A DNA stretch of 27,551 nt from Woeseia sp037968755 (GTDB taxonomy: Bacteria > Pseudomonadota > Gammaproteobacteria > Steroidobacterales > Woeseiaceae), in the NCBI GenBank assembly GCA_037968755.1, contig JBBKWB010000023.1:1-27551 (forward strand). Direction: 5' to 3'. The notes under the pieces were generated by a model, which had not been told where the DNA came from, did no database searches, and saw only the letters and a program-made list of their open reading frames with translations. Position numbers and translations under genes: made by a program. How positions within the stretch are numbered: the stretch's first letter is position 1; each line of letters opens with the position of its first letter. Shown here one piece after another: positions 1-6,959 of this stretch.

Positions 1-24
1 GTATTCGCATTCCGACCCATCGAG

Positions 25-51
25 TTTTCGATGTTTGCGCGACATCGAAAA
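25..51. repeat. Perfect 10-bp inverted repeat upstream of phzF-like gene
   Basis: TTTTCGATGT (25-34) and ACATCGAAAA (42-51) are exact reverse complements around a 7-base loop. With A and T runs on the outside, the element could act as a terminator in either direction for a gene ending left of the window, or as an operator. The sequence does not say which. Confidence 0.4.
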
Positions 52-88
52 GCACATCCGCCCAAGTTCAGACCGCTTCCGGCAAAGT

Positions 89-126
89 AGCAACTGTACA
101 GTTGCTTACGGTTGAACTGTGCAGTT
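89..126. promoter_or_regulatory. Tandem AACTGTnCAGTT dyad operators before the PhzF-family gene
   Basis: An 18-bp perfect palindrome (89-106, core AACTGTACAGTT at 92-103) is followed 23 bp further on, centre to centre, by a second copy with the core AACTGTGCAGTT (115-126). Two copies of one dyad about two helical turns apart, 60 to 95 bases before the start codon, are typical of a dimeric repressor or activator. PhzF-family genes are often next to GntR/MocR-type regulators, so such a factor is a reasonable guess. No regulator gene is visible in the window. Confidence 0.5.
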
Positions 127-184
127 TGCCGGTCAATAAACTCTTGTATGGTTGTGCGTATCCAGTTGCTGTGAGTTTTAGTGT

Positions 185-1090
185 ATGGGTAAGCGCGAGT
201 ATCAGTATTTCATCTGTGATGTATTCAGTTCGCAGCGCTTCGGCGGTAATCCTCTCGCGGTCGTACCGCTCGCATCCGGCCTTAGCGACACAGAAATGCA
301 ACAGATTGCCCGTGAGTTCAATTTCTCGGAAAGTACCTTCGTTCTTCCAGGTGGCAACGGCTTCACCCGCAAAGTCAGGATCTTTACGCCAACCACTGAA
401 GTGCCGTTCGCCGGGCATCCAAACGTTGGGACTGCTTTTGCCCTGGCGCAGGACGGCAGTCTTGGCGATTTTTCCGAAGAGACAGAAGTGCTGTTTGACG
501 AATTAGCCGGACCTGTACCAGTGGCAGTTCGTCGCCACAGCGCTGGCATCTGGTGTGAATTACGTGCGCCGCAAGCGCTGTCCCTTGGCACTGTCGTAGA
601 GGCCGAGCGGATGGGCAGGGTGTTGTCTATTCCAGTCGACGACATCGTCACGCAGACTCATCCGCCACAAGTCGCCAGTGTAGGGTTGCCGTTCCTCGTA
701 GTTGAGGTACGAAGCCTTGATGCCTTACAGCGCGCTCGAATCAATATTGCTGAACTTGAGCAGCTGCGCGACGACGGTATTGAACCGGATGTGCACGTTT
801 ACTGTAAAAGTGACGATGCGTTTGACCTGCGTGCACGCATGTTCGCACCGTTCGACGGAGTTACTGAGGACCCGGCAACCGGCAGCGCAAACTGCGCGCT
901 GGCGGCATTACTGGCTCGTTGCGATGAGCGCGAATCCGGCAGTTTCAGCTGGAGAATCGCGCAGGGTGTTGAAATGGGCCGGCCAAGCGAACTCGAAGCC
1001 AGGGCGGAGAAGGCGGGAGATGCGATCGATACCTGGATCGGCGGCTACAGTGTTCTGGTCAGTGAGGGGACGATTTTCCTCGGCCAGTAG
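185..1090 (+). CDS. PhzF-family isomerase/epimerase
   Basis: This 301-residue cytoplasmic protein matches the PhzF phenazine-biosynthesis fold (diaminopimelate-epimerase-like) along its whole length. Family marks are the N-terminal motif VFSSQRFGGNPLAV, the segment NFSESTFV with the conserved glutamate at about residue 49 (the catalytic Glu of PhzF), the PFAGHPNVG turn near residue 80 and DPATGSANCALAALL near residue 230. Characterised members isomerise trans-2,3-dihydro-3-hydroxyanthranilate, but most PhzF homologues lie outside phenazine clusters and have unknown substrates. No other phenazine gene is present, so phenazine synthesis should not be inferred. The ATG has no good ribosome site. 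Two dyad operators lie 60-95 bases upstream. The gene is monocistronic and converges on a minus-strand outer-membrane protein. Confidence 0.9.
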   Translation: MGKREYQYFICDVFSSQRFGGNPLAVVPLASGLSDTEMQQIAREFNFSESTFVLPGGNGFTRKVRIFTPTTEVPFAGHPNVGTAFALAQDGSLGDFSEETEVLFDELAGPVPVAVRRHSAGIWCELRAPQALSLGTVVEAERMGRVLSIPVDDIVTQTHPPQVASVGLPFLVVEVRSLDALQRARINIAELEQLRDDGIEPDVHVYCKSDDAFDLRARMFAPFDGVTEDPATGSANCALAALLARCDERESGSFSWRIAQGVEMGRPSELEARAEKAGDAIDTWIGGYSVLVSEGTIFLGQ

Positions 1091-1097
1091 CCAGCAC

Positions 1098-1119
1098 TAC
1101 CTGTGTGAGAAAACAGGTA
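1098..1119 (+). terminator. Hairpin after the PhzF-family gene
   Basis: A 7-bp perfect stem (TACCTGT with ACAGGTA) and an 8-base loop start 7 bases after the stop codon. There is no strong T run, so this is a candidate terminator or 3' stabiliser only. Confidence 0.4.
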
Positions 1120-1169
1120 CGTCCTTAGCGGATGAAAGTGCCGTGCAAGCTACGCGGCGGCGTTCCTGC

Positions 1170-1712
1170 TCAGAAGTCGAACGTGTTCATGCGCAGTTTG
1201 AATTGCATGAACACGACACCACCAATGGTCGGATCTACAACATTCGCATGCGCCATATCGTGGACTGCTTTTTTTGGCAGGTAAGTTAAATTGACGCCGG
1301 CGTAGCGATTGCCAATGGTGACTGCAGGTAACACGCCGGGAAACGGTCGGTAGTCGTTCATGTCCTTTCGTGCCATCAGGAACGCGACGATGCCTGCATC
1401 GAAATAGAACCCGGCAAAGCGATCAGTACTGAACAGGCGACGTTTAAGCCCGCCACCGGCCATATAGGATACGTTCTCGAGGCTGTCAACGAAGGTATTG
1501 GCGTTGAGTGTCTTGATCCAGCGGGAAGAGTTGCTGAGTTCATACTCGAGGCCAAGACCGAGGTTATTTTCATTCCAGTCGTAATGCGAATTGATGTGGT
1601 GCGACTTTCCATTGATGACGAAATCGAGGTTTCCTGCGCTGGCTGGCTGACTGAACATCGTGATCAGCAAAGCGGCGAGGGCGGCGGTCACTGCGGTCAT
1701 TGAAGTAGTCAT
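1170..1712 (-). CDS. PagP-like outer-membrane beta-barrel (possible lipid A palmitoyltransferase)
   Basis: The product has 180 residues with a Sec signal ending at ASA (residues 24-26), leaving about 154 residues of alternating strands that end in an aromatic residue, as expected of an eight-stranded outer-membrane barrel. The layout recalls PagP. NEN-LGLGLEYEL (47-59) aligns with the NE-x-GGG-x-G start of the PagP barrel. FVDS (74-77) matches FKDS, where PagP has its catalytic Asp-Ser. The segment around YRPFPGVLPAVTIG followed by VNLTYLP matches the YIP-PVLLP-SIG and QMTYIPG end of PagP. Histidines at 38, 39 and 43 could supply the catalytic His. The similarity is motif-level only, so another small barrel family remains possible. 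A GAAGA ribosome site precedes the ATG. An 11-bp inverted repeat lies inside its last codons (1182-1215). Confidence 0.55.
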   Translation of the reverse strand: MTTSMTAVTAALAALLITMFSQPASAGNLDFVINGKSHHINSHYDWNENNLGLGLEYELSNSSRWIKTLNANTFVDSLENVSYMAGGGLKRRLFSTDRFAGFYFDAGIVAFLMARKDMNDYRPFPGVLPAVTIGNRYAGVNLTYLPKKAVHDMAHANVVDPTIGGVVFMQFKLRMNTFDF

Positions 1713-2233
1713 ACAGTCTTCAAAGCAAGCTGCGTGCCAGCTCCGGAATCCGATAAAAAACAGCTAGATACGGAAAGACATAAAACGGTTCGTAAAGTCA
1801 GCCGACAGTCGAACGCCGCTCTTGTGTGAACTGGTTCACAGTTTTCCTGAATCCGGGTGGCGGGAGGTCTTGTAGCGCAGGAATCGGGGCCTCGCGGGAA
1901 AGGCTGGCACGGATTATTGCCGAAAGCGTAAGAAATCCCGACACTTTGGCAGAATTGATGGCGGCGCCGACCTCAGGACGGGCAAATCGCGGTGCGCATC
2001 GCCGATACGGACGTGTACAGCGATGTGCACTGGTCGCTGGCAGCACTCGTCTGACGTCAATCGCCATGGCCGGCGAATGTATGCTGCGCTTGCAATGTTT
2101 GATCAACGGTAGCGGACCGACGACAGACGGTTTTACGTTGACCAGCGGTAGGATTAACAAGATGAGTAGCAGGGTGTCCGTGTTGCGAGCAGCATAATAT
2201 TAACGATACAGCTGCCCAACAATTGGATTCATC
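1713..2233. other. Intergenic region, about 520 bases, no convincing gene
   Basis: This stretch separates the PagP-like gene from a small plus-strand gene. It contains a CRP-like palindrome at 1825-1840. Overlapping open frames on both strands (1826-2197 plus, 1798-2160 minus) have arginine- and proline-rich, shadow-like compositions. One part looks a little protein-like: residues resembling RLARIIAESVRNPDTLAELM in one frame, followed after a +1 shift near 1976 by DGQIAVRIADTDVYSDVHW and a stop at 2052. This could be a decayed gene, but the case is weak. Confidence 0.5.
1825..1840. promoter_or_regulatory. CRP-like binding site
   Basis: TGTGA, six bases (ACTGGT) and TCACA form a perfect match to the CRP/Vfr/Clp half-site pair, and the dyad extends one step further to TGTGAAC and GTTCACA. 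It lies 113 bases upstream of the PagP-like gene, in its promoter region, and far upstream of the plus-strand small genes. The best guess is control of the PagP-like gene. Confidence 0.55.
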
Positions 2234-2425
2234 ATGTCAACGAAGAAACCAGCAGAGTTCATGCCCATCCGCATGCCGCAAATACCGGATGCATCGAGTG
2301 CTAACTTAAAACAGGCGTTGCCGAAATCGCTCGACCGGTTTTCCCTCGAAGACGAGACAAATCCTGGCGGAGATCCGTACAACACCCTGGAGCCGTTCGT
2401 CGCGCCACGCTTTCGAAAGTCGTAA
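2234..2425 (+). CDS. Small hypothetical protein (63 aa)
   Basis: I do not recognise this protein. It has 63 residues, is polar and proline-rich, has no membrane segment or signal, and ends in a basic tail (RFRKS). It begins MSTKKPAEFMPIRMPQIPD. The amino-acid composition is more natural than that of the competing frames, and it sits 31 bases before the DUF2835 gene on the same strand, which suggests a two-gene unit. No clear ribosome site precedes the ATG, so the call is tentative. Confidence 0.45.
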   Translation: MSTKKPAEFMPIRMPQIPDASSANLKQALPKSLDRFSLEDETNPGGDPYNTLEPFVAPRFRKS

Positions 2426-2456
2426 ACTCCAGCAAAGGTGTTTCAGGGGCAGCACA

Positions 2457-2696
2457 TTGTCGGCGAATTCTGTTGTAGTGGCCTTGTCGATCAATAGCGA
2501 CGATCTATTACGTCTTTACTCTGGCAGCGCGAGGGAAGTTATTGCGGTGGCGGAGGGTGGCAGGACCGTCAGGTTTCCAGCAAACGTGTTGCGTTCACAA
2601 GTGATGCACGACGGCGTGCATGGCCGCTTTCGGATCGACTTCACAAGTTCCGGAAAATTTTGCGGAATCAGCAGGCTGCACAGCCGCGACGGGTAA
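2457..2696 (+). CDS. DUF2835 family small protein
   Basis: This 79-residue protein has the signature of DUF2835, a short family found in gammaproteobacteria with no known function: a hydrophobic start (VVVALSINSDDLLRLY), then GSAREVIAVAEGGRTVRFPANVL, then DGVHGRFRIDFTSSGKF. The pattern of a YxG turn, a GRxVRFPA strand and a GVxGxFxI strand is what identifies the family. It is cytoplasmic, small and predicted to be all-beta with a helix. The start is TTG at 2457, with AGGGG a few bases upstream; an internal GTG is an alternative. It converges on the flagellin-IN gene with only 5 bases between the two stop codons. Confidence 0.75.
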   Translation: MSANSVVVALSINSDDLLRLYSGSAREVIAVAEGGRTVRFPANVLRSQVMHDGVHGRFRIDFTSSGKFCGISRLHSRDG

Positions 2697-2701
2697 ACCG
2701 C

Positions 2702-4378
2702 TCAGGCGAACGTGTCGACGAACGTTCCGTTCAGACCAAGCACCTTGTTGATATTGGTCAATGCCTTGATCGTCGCTGTCCCGAGGCTATCGATCAGGCC
2801 GGCCTGATCCTGGGTCCCCGCCAGCAGGCGTTTTACGTCGCCGCCACGATGCTGCAAATCTTGTGCGAAGTCACGGCGTTCAAACAGGGCGAAACCGCCG
2901 CGCCGTTGCGCGCTCGAACTGCGATCGAACTGAATGCCGAAACGCTCTTCACTCAATTCGCCGCCTGGAAAAAGCGTTGAAATCGCCGACGACAGGGTGC
3001 CACGAAATATGCCAGTGTGATCCGAGCCATCCCGAAAAGAGGAATCGGTAAATACGCGGTTCAGCCCGGCAAACACTTCCTCAAAGCTGTCAGCAATACG
3101 GTAGGAACGGCGTTTTGAAATGCCGCTTACGCCGGCTTCGGCGTCGAGCACACCTTCTGGAATCTGCAGCGCGCTGAACAGACCCGTACCATTACCATTA
3201 ATCTCGAGAGATTCGCCAGAGGTTGTGCCCTCAATTGTGACTTTCTGAGTCTGCGGATCAAACACCGCCGTTACGCCCGCGGAAGAGCTGTTTATTCGCT
3301 CGATAACGTCATTCAGGCTGTCCGCCGCACTGTCGATACTGATACTGGTCTGGTTGATGAAAATCTCACCGCTCTGCACGCCGCTGAACGGTGCGACGCT
3401 TTCCAGTACCCGTTCCGTTTCGGGGTCAGTGCCCCCAACAAGATTGCTAATGCTGAGTTTTAGCGCGGCAAATAGGTTGGAGGTATCGTTCTGCAAGTCG
3501 ATGGTTGACGCGGAGCCGCTGGTCGATTGCAGGAACTCGAGCCGCTCCGTCGCGGCGTTGTAACTTGCGTTGACGCCGGTTGCTGCGAGATTGATACGAT
3601 CAACGACGTCGTTCAGTGTGTCCCCGGCGTTTACACTAATCGTATTACCGTTTAGCTCGAAACCACCGTCGACGACAGGACTGAGCGTGTTGGGTGATAA
3701 GTAGTACTGGAAGTTCGGGTTGTTGTTGCGAACGCCATTGAATGGCAAGGCCGGATTAAAAACACTCCCCGTGTTCGCGTTGACCTGGATGGACGTTGTA
3801 TCGGTCTGTAGCAGGCTTCCAGCGCTGATCGTGAAGTACAAGCCGTTGCCGATCTGGTATTGCTGGTCAGCGACGTCATTGCGTTGAATCTGGATTTCGT
3901 CGATCTCGTTATTACTTGGATCGCGCACAACAATACGCAAGTTACTAAGACCCTTGATACCACCACGGCTGGCCTCAAACGAGAGTGATCCGGAGCCATT
4001 GCTGCCGTCGTATTCGCCGCCCAGGGTCAACAACGTTGTTGAGCCAATCGCCCAGCCCGGACCAAACGGCGTGAAAGAGTGTGGCGAGGCATTCACCTCG
4101 TCGCTGGAATACAGGCGCGCGGCGGTTGAGGACAAATCGAGGTTCAGGCCGGGATTGGATACCGCATCGGGTAGATCAACCCGCAGGCTTGTTTTAACGT
4201 CAGCGAGATCGGCGAGCGCCAGCAGCGACTCGTAGACCTGCAACAGCTCATCGCGGGCGCGCAGCAAATCAGAGCGACTGTTGTTGGCCGTGACAGCCTG
4301 GGGTGCTTGTGGTGCGGGAGCACTGCCGGTCGCGCGGACGCGGGCGAACTGGGTATATGACACCGGATTGATACTCAT
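2702..4378 (-). CDS. Flagellin-IN-motif protein (FliD/hook-associated-like, secreted flagellar protein)
   Basis: From the ATG at 4378 (AGGGA ribosome site) the product has 558 residues and no Sec signal. Residues 36-58 form a helical, coiled-coil-like segment. Two copies of the flagellin hook IN motif follow, at about 239-308 (FELNGNTISVNAGDTLNDVVDRIN) and 336-408 (IFINQTSISIDSAADSLNDVIERIN); each continues into AGVxAxxD and an NDTSNLFAAL or NGTGLFSAL ending. These repeats occur in FliD, FlgK and some flagellins. The C-terminus is not a recognisable flagellin or FliD tail. A near-consensus sigma-28 promoter lies about 58 bases upstream. Export by the flagellar apparatus and a place in or on the filament are inferred. 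There are no other flagellar genes nearby, so this is an orphan locus. A longer frame up to 4429 would begin at the predicted transcription start and is unlikely. Confidence 0.75.
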   Translation of the reverse strand: MSINPVSYTQFARVRATGSAPAPQAPQAVTANNSRSDLLRARDELLQVYESLLALADLADVKTSLRVDLPDAVSNPGLNLDLSSTAARLYSSDEVNASPHSFTPFGPGWAIGSTTLLTLGGEYDGSNGSGSLSFEASRGGIKGLSNLRIVVRDPSNNEIDEIQIQRNDVADQQYQIGNGLYFTISAGSLLQTDTTSIQVNANTGSVFNPALPFNGVRNNNPNFQYYLSPNTLSPVVDGGFELNGNTISVNAGDTLNDVVDRINLAATGVNASYNAATERLEFLQSTSGSASTIDLQNDTSNLFAALKLSISNLVGGTDPETERVLESVAPFSGVQSGEIFINQTSISIDSAADSLNDVIERINSSSAGVTAVFDPQTQKVTIEGTTSGESLEINGNGTGLFSALQIPEGVLDAEAGVSGISKRRSYRIADSFEEVFAGLNRVFTDSSFRDGSDHTGIFRGTLSSAISTLFPGGELSEERFGIQFDRSSSAQRRGGFALFERRDFAQDLQHRGGDVKRLLAGTQDQAGLIDSLGTATIKALTNINKVLGLNGTFVDTFA

Positions 4379-4435
4379 GGCCTGTCCCTGGCTAGTCGAA
4401 CGACGCGGCCTTAAGTTTCTGCACCGCACAGTGGT

Positions 4436-4462
4436 TTGTCGGCAGGGCGACAGAAATCTTTA
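4436..4462 (-). promoter_or_regulatory. Sigma-28 (FliA) promoter of the flagellin-IN gene
   Basis: Read on the minus strand, TAAAGATT (4462-4455) is followed by exactly 11 bases and then GCCGACAA (4443-4436). The FliA consensus is TAAAGTTT-N11-GCCGATAA, so 7 of 8 bases match in each box and the spacing is exact. Transcription would begin near 4429, giving a leader of about 50 bases before the ATG at 4378. The promoter sits in the gap after the histidine-kinase gene and gives the flagellin-IN gene its own late-flagellar control. Confidence 0.8.
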
Positions 4463-4509
4463 GCGTTATGACAGGATATTTCGGCCGTTGTCGGAAGCCC
4501 GAACTTGGC

Positions 4510-6672
4510 TCAACTTATTACAGGGCGCAACATAATGCTGGCGAAAATATCGGCATCCACCGGCTGATCGACGAATGTTTCGATCCCATCCAGCGATGCG
4601 AGAATCACGCGCTGGCTGCGGCGTGCACACAAAATGACGCGACAGGCGCGACCAGCCGATTTTGCGGCGTCAATAATAGCTACTGCATCAATCGGGTTGG
4701 TCAGGTTGCCAATAACGACAGTATCGGGCATCTGGTTTGGTTGTTGCAGGATAACGGCAGCAGCCTCTGCCGAGGTAACGCGATTGATGTGCAAATCGTG
4801 CAGCACCGAATTTGAGCGAAAGCACTCTGCAAGTACGTGGTCATTCTCAACCGCCAGCACATGCTGCCGCGGTGATTCCTTGGTGCCCAACGGTCCGGAG
4901 ACATCCAGCTGTACTGCAGGAAGCATGACCGTGAACGAGCAGTGCGCAGTTCGCGATTCACCCAGCACGATATGGCCACGAAGTTGATGAACGAGCGTAT
5001 GTACAATTGATAAGCCGAGGCCCGAGCCTGCGCCTTCGGGTTTGCTGGTGACGAGCGGTTCGAATATTCGCTGGCGCAGGTTCAAGGGGACTCCGGGGCC
5101 GCTGTCAGAAACTCTAACCCAGACATGCTCGCCAGCAATGAGCGCACCACATGAGGCGCATGTTTCCGTGCTGGGCGTACCCTGGCCCACGTGCACATCG
5201 ATGAAGCCGCGCTCGCCAACTGCGTCGCGCGCATTGAGGACCAGATTGAGCGTTATTTGCTGCAGATCCTGGGCTCTCGCGATGGCGCCGATTTCATCGG
5301 CATCGCTGTGAAACTGGAGTTCAATGCCCTTTGCAATCCCGGAGCGTAGCAACTCAACCGTCGTACCGACTTCGCTGACTATGTTGACCACCGCGGAACG
5401 CAAGTCCTGACCGCGACCCAGGTAGTTGAATTTCTGTACCAGGTCGCGACTGCCCTCCAACGCCGAGAGCAGCCCCCTGGCGTGCTCTTCCTGAACTGTT
5501 TCTGTTTTGCTCTCGACGTCGCGCAGAATTTTCTGAGCGAACGATTCCGCGCCGAATAGCGAGTTGCCGAATTCGTGTGCCAGTCCGCCGGTCAACTGGC
5601 CAACAAGTTCGATACGTTGAGTTTGCCGAAGCTGGGCCTGCAAATCCTTCGATTCACTTTCCGCAACGACCTTTTGCGCCTCGATCTCGCGAAAGCGGTC
5701 GCGCAACAACAGGTACTGCCAACAGATGCCGATCGTTGCGCCTGCTAGCCAGGCCAAAACAAATATATCGCGGACATTGCGAGAGTTCTCAGCCAGCAAG
5801 CCAAAGCCATAGCCGCCGAGGTGTATCAAAGGGATTGCAACGCTGTATGCGAGCAAGGGTCCGAGATTCAGCGCGCTGGACCAGTCGCTGCGGTCGGTTC
5901 GGGACAGAATAGCCGGGCTGCCCTGGCGAATCCGCGATGCAAAGAACAGCGGCAGGTAGAAGGCGAACCACAAGAGGTTTAGTGGCTGACCTGCTCTATA
6001 GCTAATAATTCCCGTGTCAAAAACAACGACCATGAGATCGGCGATCGTAATAAACGCAAAACCTGTTCCGAAGAGCGCCAGTGTCGTGCGCCACGATCGG
6101 CTGGTCGAAACGCGCGCCTGCGTCAGGTAGCGAATCGCGATATAGGCGTCCAAAATGGCATAGACCGCGAACGGGGATTCGTAGTCCTGTATGCCAGCCA
6201 GTGCGGGCACCAGTGCCGTATAGCCGAAGATGCCGACAATCAACAGAACGCTGCTCAATGCCGCCAGGCGCGCGCGCAATATTTGCAATGGTGACTTGAT
6301 CAGGCCCGGGCGCAGGTCAACCGCTACTACCGCAAGGCACGACATACTCAGGAGCAATATGTCCTTTATAAAATTAAACAGCCACGGCGTTTCGACGCGA
6401 ATTGCGTAACCAAGCAGGCTTGCGAGCAGCCAGCATAAAAAGGAGCCACTCAGTAGTATCCAGAAATTTCGGCTGGTTGCGTCTCGGCTTTGAATTGCTG
6501 CTGAGACAAATAACAGGAGTGTCAGGCTGAGTAACACCAGCTCGGCAAAATAGACATCGACTTGCCGCATGACGTCGGCTGGCAGTAACGGTAGAAAGTA
6601 AATAAGGAAGAGCAGGAAAAAAACCACAAGCGCGATACGCAACGAGAAGTCGACGCGTACTTTCGACATCAT
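4510..6672 (-). CDS. Multi-pass membrane hybrid histidine kinase with degenerate receiver domain
   Basis: Numbered from the ATG at 6672 (720 residues). The first 330 residues carry about 8 to 10 membrane segments as the sensor, followed by a helical linker. The dimerisation/phosphoacceptor helix contains GLAHEFGNSLF with His at about 366. The ATPase domain shows NLVLNARDA, DSGPGV and GAGSGLGLSIV. A CxxC pair (CASCG, about 505-508) sits before the DSGPGV box. A C-terminal receiver-like domain (about 603-718) keeps acidic residues at its start (VENDH), but the phosphoacceptor Asp is Gly (PDTVVIG) and the conserved Lys before Pro is Gln (FVDQPVD). The kinase should therefore autophosphorylate, but its receiver cannot take phosphate. 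No partner regulator is adjacent. An upstream in-frame ATG at 6705 touches an AGGA and is a possible start. The ligand is unknown. Confidence 0.85.
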   Translation of the reverse strand: MMSKVRVDFSLRIALVVFFLLFLIYFLPLLPADVMRQVDVYFAELVLLSLTLLLFVSAAIQSRDATSRNFWILLSGSFLCWLLASLLGYAIRVETPWLFNFIKDILLLSMSCLAVVAVDLRPGLIKSPLQILRARLAALSSVLLIVGIFGYTALVPALAGIQDYESPFAVYAILDAYIAIRYLTQARVSTSRSWRTTLALFGTGFAFITIADLMVVVFDTGIISYRAGQPLNLLWFAFYLPLFFASRIRQGSPAILSRTDRSDWSSALNLGPLLAYSVAIPLIHLGGYGFGLLAENSRNVRDIFVLAWLAGATIGICWQYLLLRDRFREIEAQKVVAESESKDLQAQLRQTQRIELVGQLTGGLAHEFGNSLFGAESFAQKILRDVESKTETVQEEHARGLLSALEGSRDLVQKFNYLGRGQDLRSAVVNIVSEVGTTVELLRSGIAKGIELQFHSDADEIGAIARAQDLQQITLNLVLNARDAVGERGFIDVHVGQGTPSTETCASCGALIAGEHVWVRVSDSGPGVPLNLRQRIFEPLVTSKPEGAGSGLGLSIVHTLVHQLRGHIVLGESRTAHCSFTVMLPAVQLDVSGPLGTKESPRQHVLAVENDHVLAECFRSNSVLHDLHINRVTSAEAAAVILQQPNQMPDTVVIGNLTNPIDAVAIIDAAKSAGRACRVILCARRSQRVILASLDGIETFVDQPVDADIFASIMLRPVIS

Positions 6673-6890
6673 TGTCGAACTTCGATTGTCGTGCCCCGAG
6701 CTCATTCCTGGAGTTAACGCCTCGGCAAGGCTCGCGTTCCCTGGCGGCAACCGAGCGTCACAGCCTGGTCGGCTGAATATTGCAATAACGTTCCAACGCA
6801 GGGTACTCGGCGGCAAAGCGTTGTCGCATGTCGCATGTGTGTCTATTTGACCTGAAATTGCGACACTCGATCAAGGACCTTTTTACGTAT

Positions 6891-6905
6891 TGCTGCGAAT
6901 CAGCA
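6891..6905. repeat. Short hairpin in the kinase upstream region
   Basis: TGCTG (6891-6895) and CAGCA (6901-6905) form a 5-bp stem around a 5-base loop. It sits 12 bases from the larger palindrome and may be part of the same terminator or control region. Confidence 0.3.
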
Positions 6906-6916
6906 ACATTGAGCAG

Positions 6917-6936
6917 ATCGATTCAATTGAATCGAT
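6917..6936. promoter_or_regulatory. Perfect 20-bp palindrome between DUF6524 and kinase genes
   Basis: ATCGATTCAATTGAATCGAT is its own reverse complement over all 20 bases. It lies 24 bases past the DUF6524 stop and about 245 bases before the kinase start. With no loop and an AT-rich centre it looks more like an operator for a dimeric regulator than like a terminator hairpin, though a terminator for the M20-DUF3187-DUF6524 operon is not excluded. Confidence 0.5.
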
Positions 6937-6959
6937 ATCGCTACGGATAGTGGATCAGG

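Noticed and set aside
185..1090. Phenazine biosynthesis locus
   Set aside because: Only a PhzF-family gene is present. No other phz gene is nearby, and most PhzF homologues are unrelated to phenazines.
1182..1215. 11-bp inverted repeat as a separate regulatory element
   Set aside because: Both arms lie within the last codons of the PagP-like gene (VFMQFKLRMNTF), and the symmetry may be coincidental coding sequence.
1781..1808. TAAAACGG and GCCGACAG resembling a third sigma-28 promoter
   Set aside because: The spacer is 12 bases, not 11, the first box is poor, and no good gene start follows within 400 bases.
1798..2197. Overlapping open frames on both strands in the 520-base gap
   Set aside because: The compositions are arginine- and proline-rich, there are no recognisable motifs or ribosome sites, and each frame mirrors the other.
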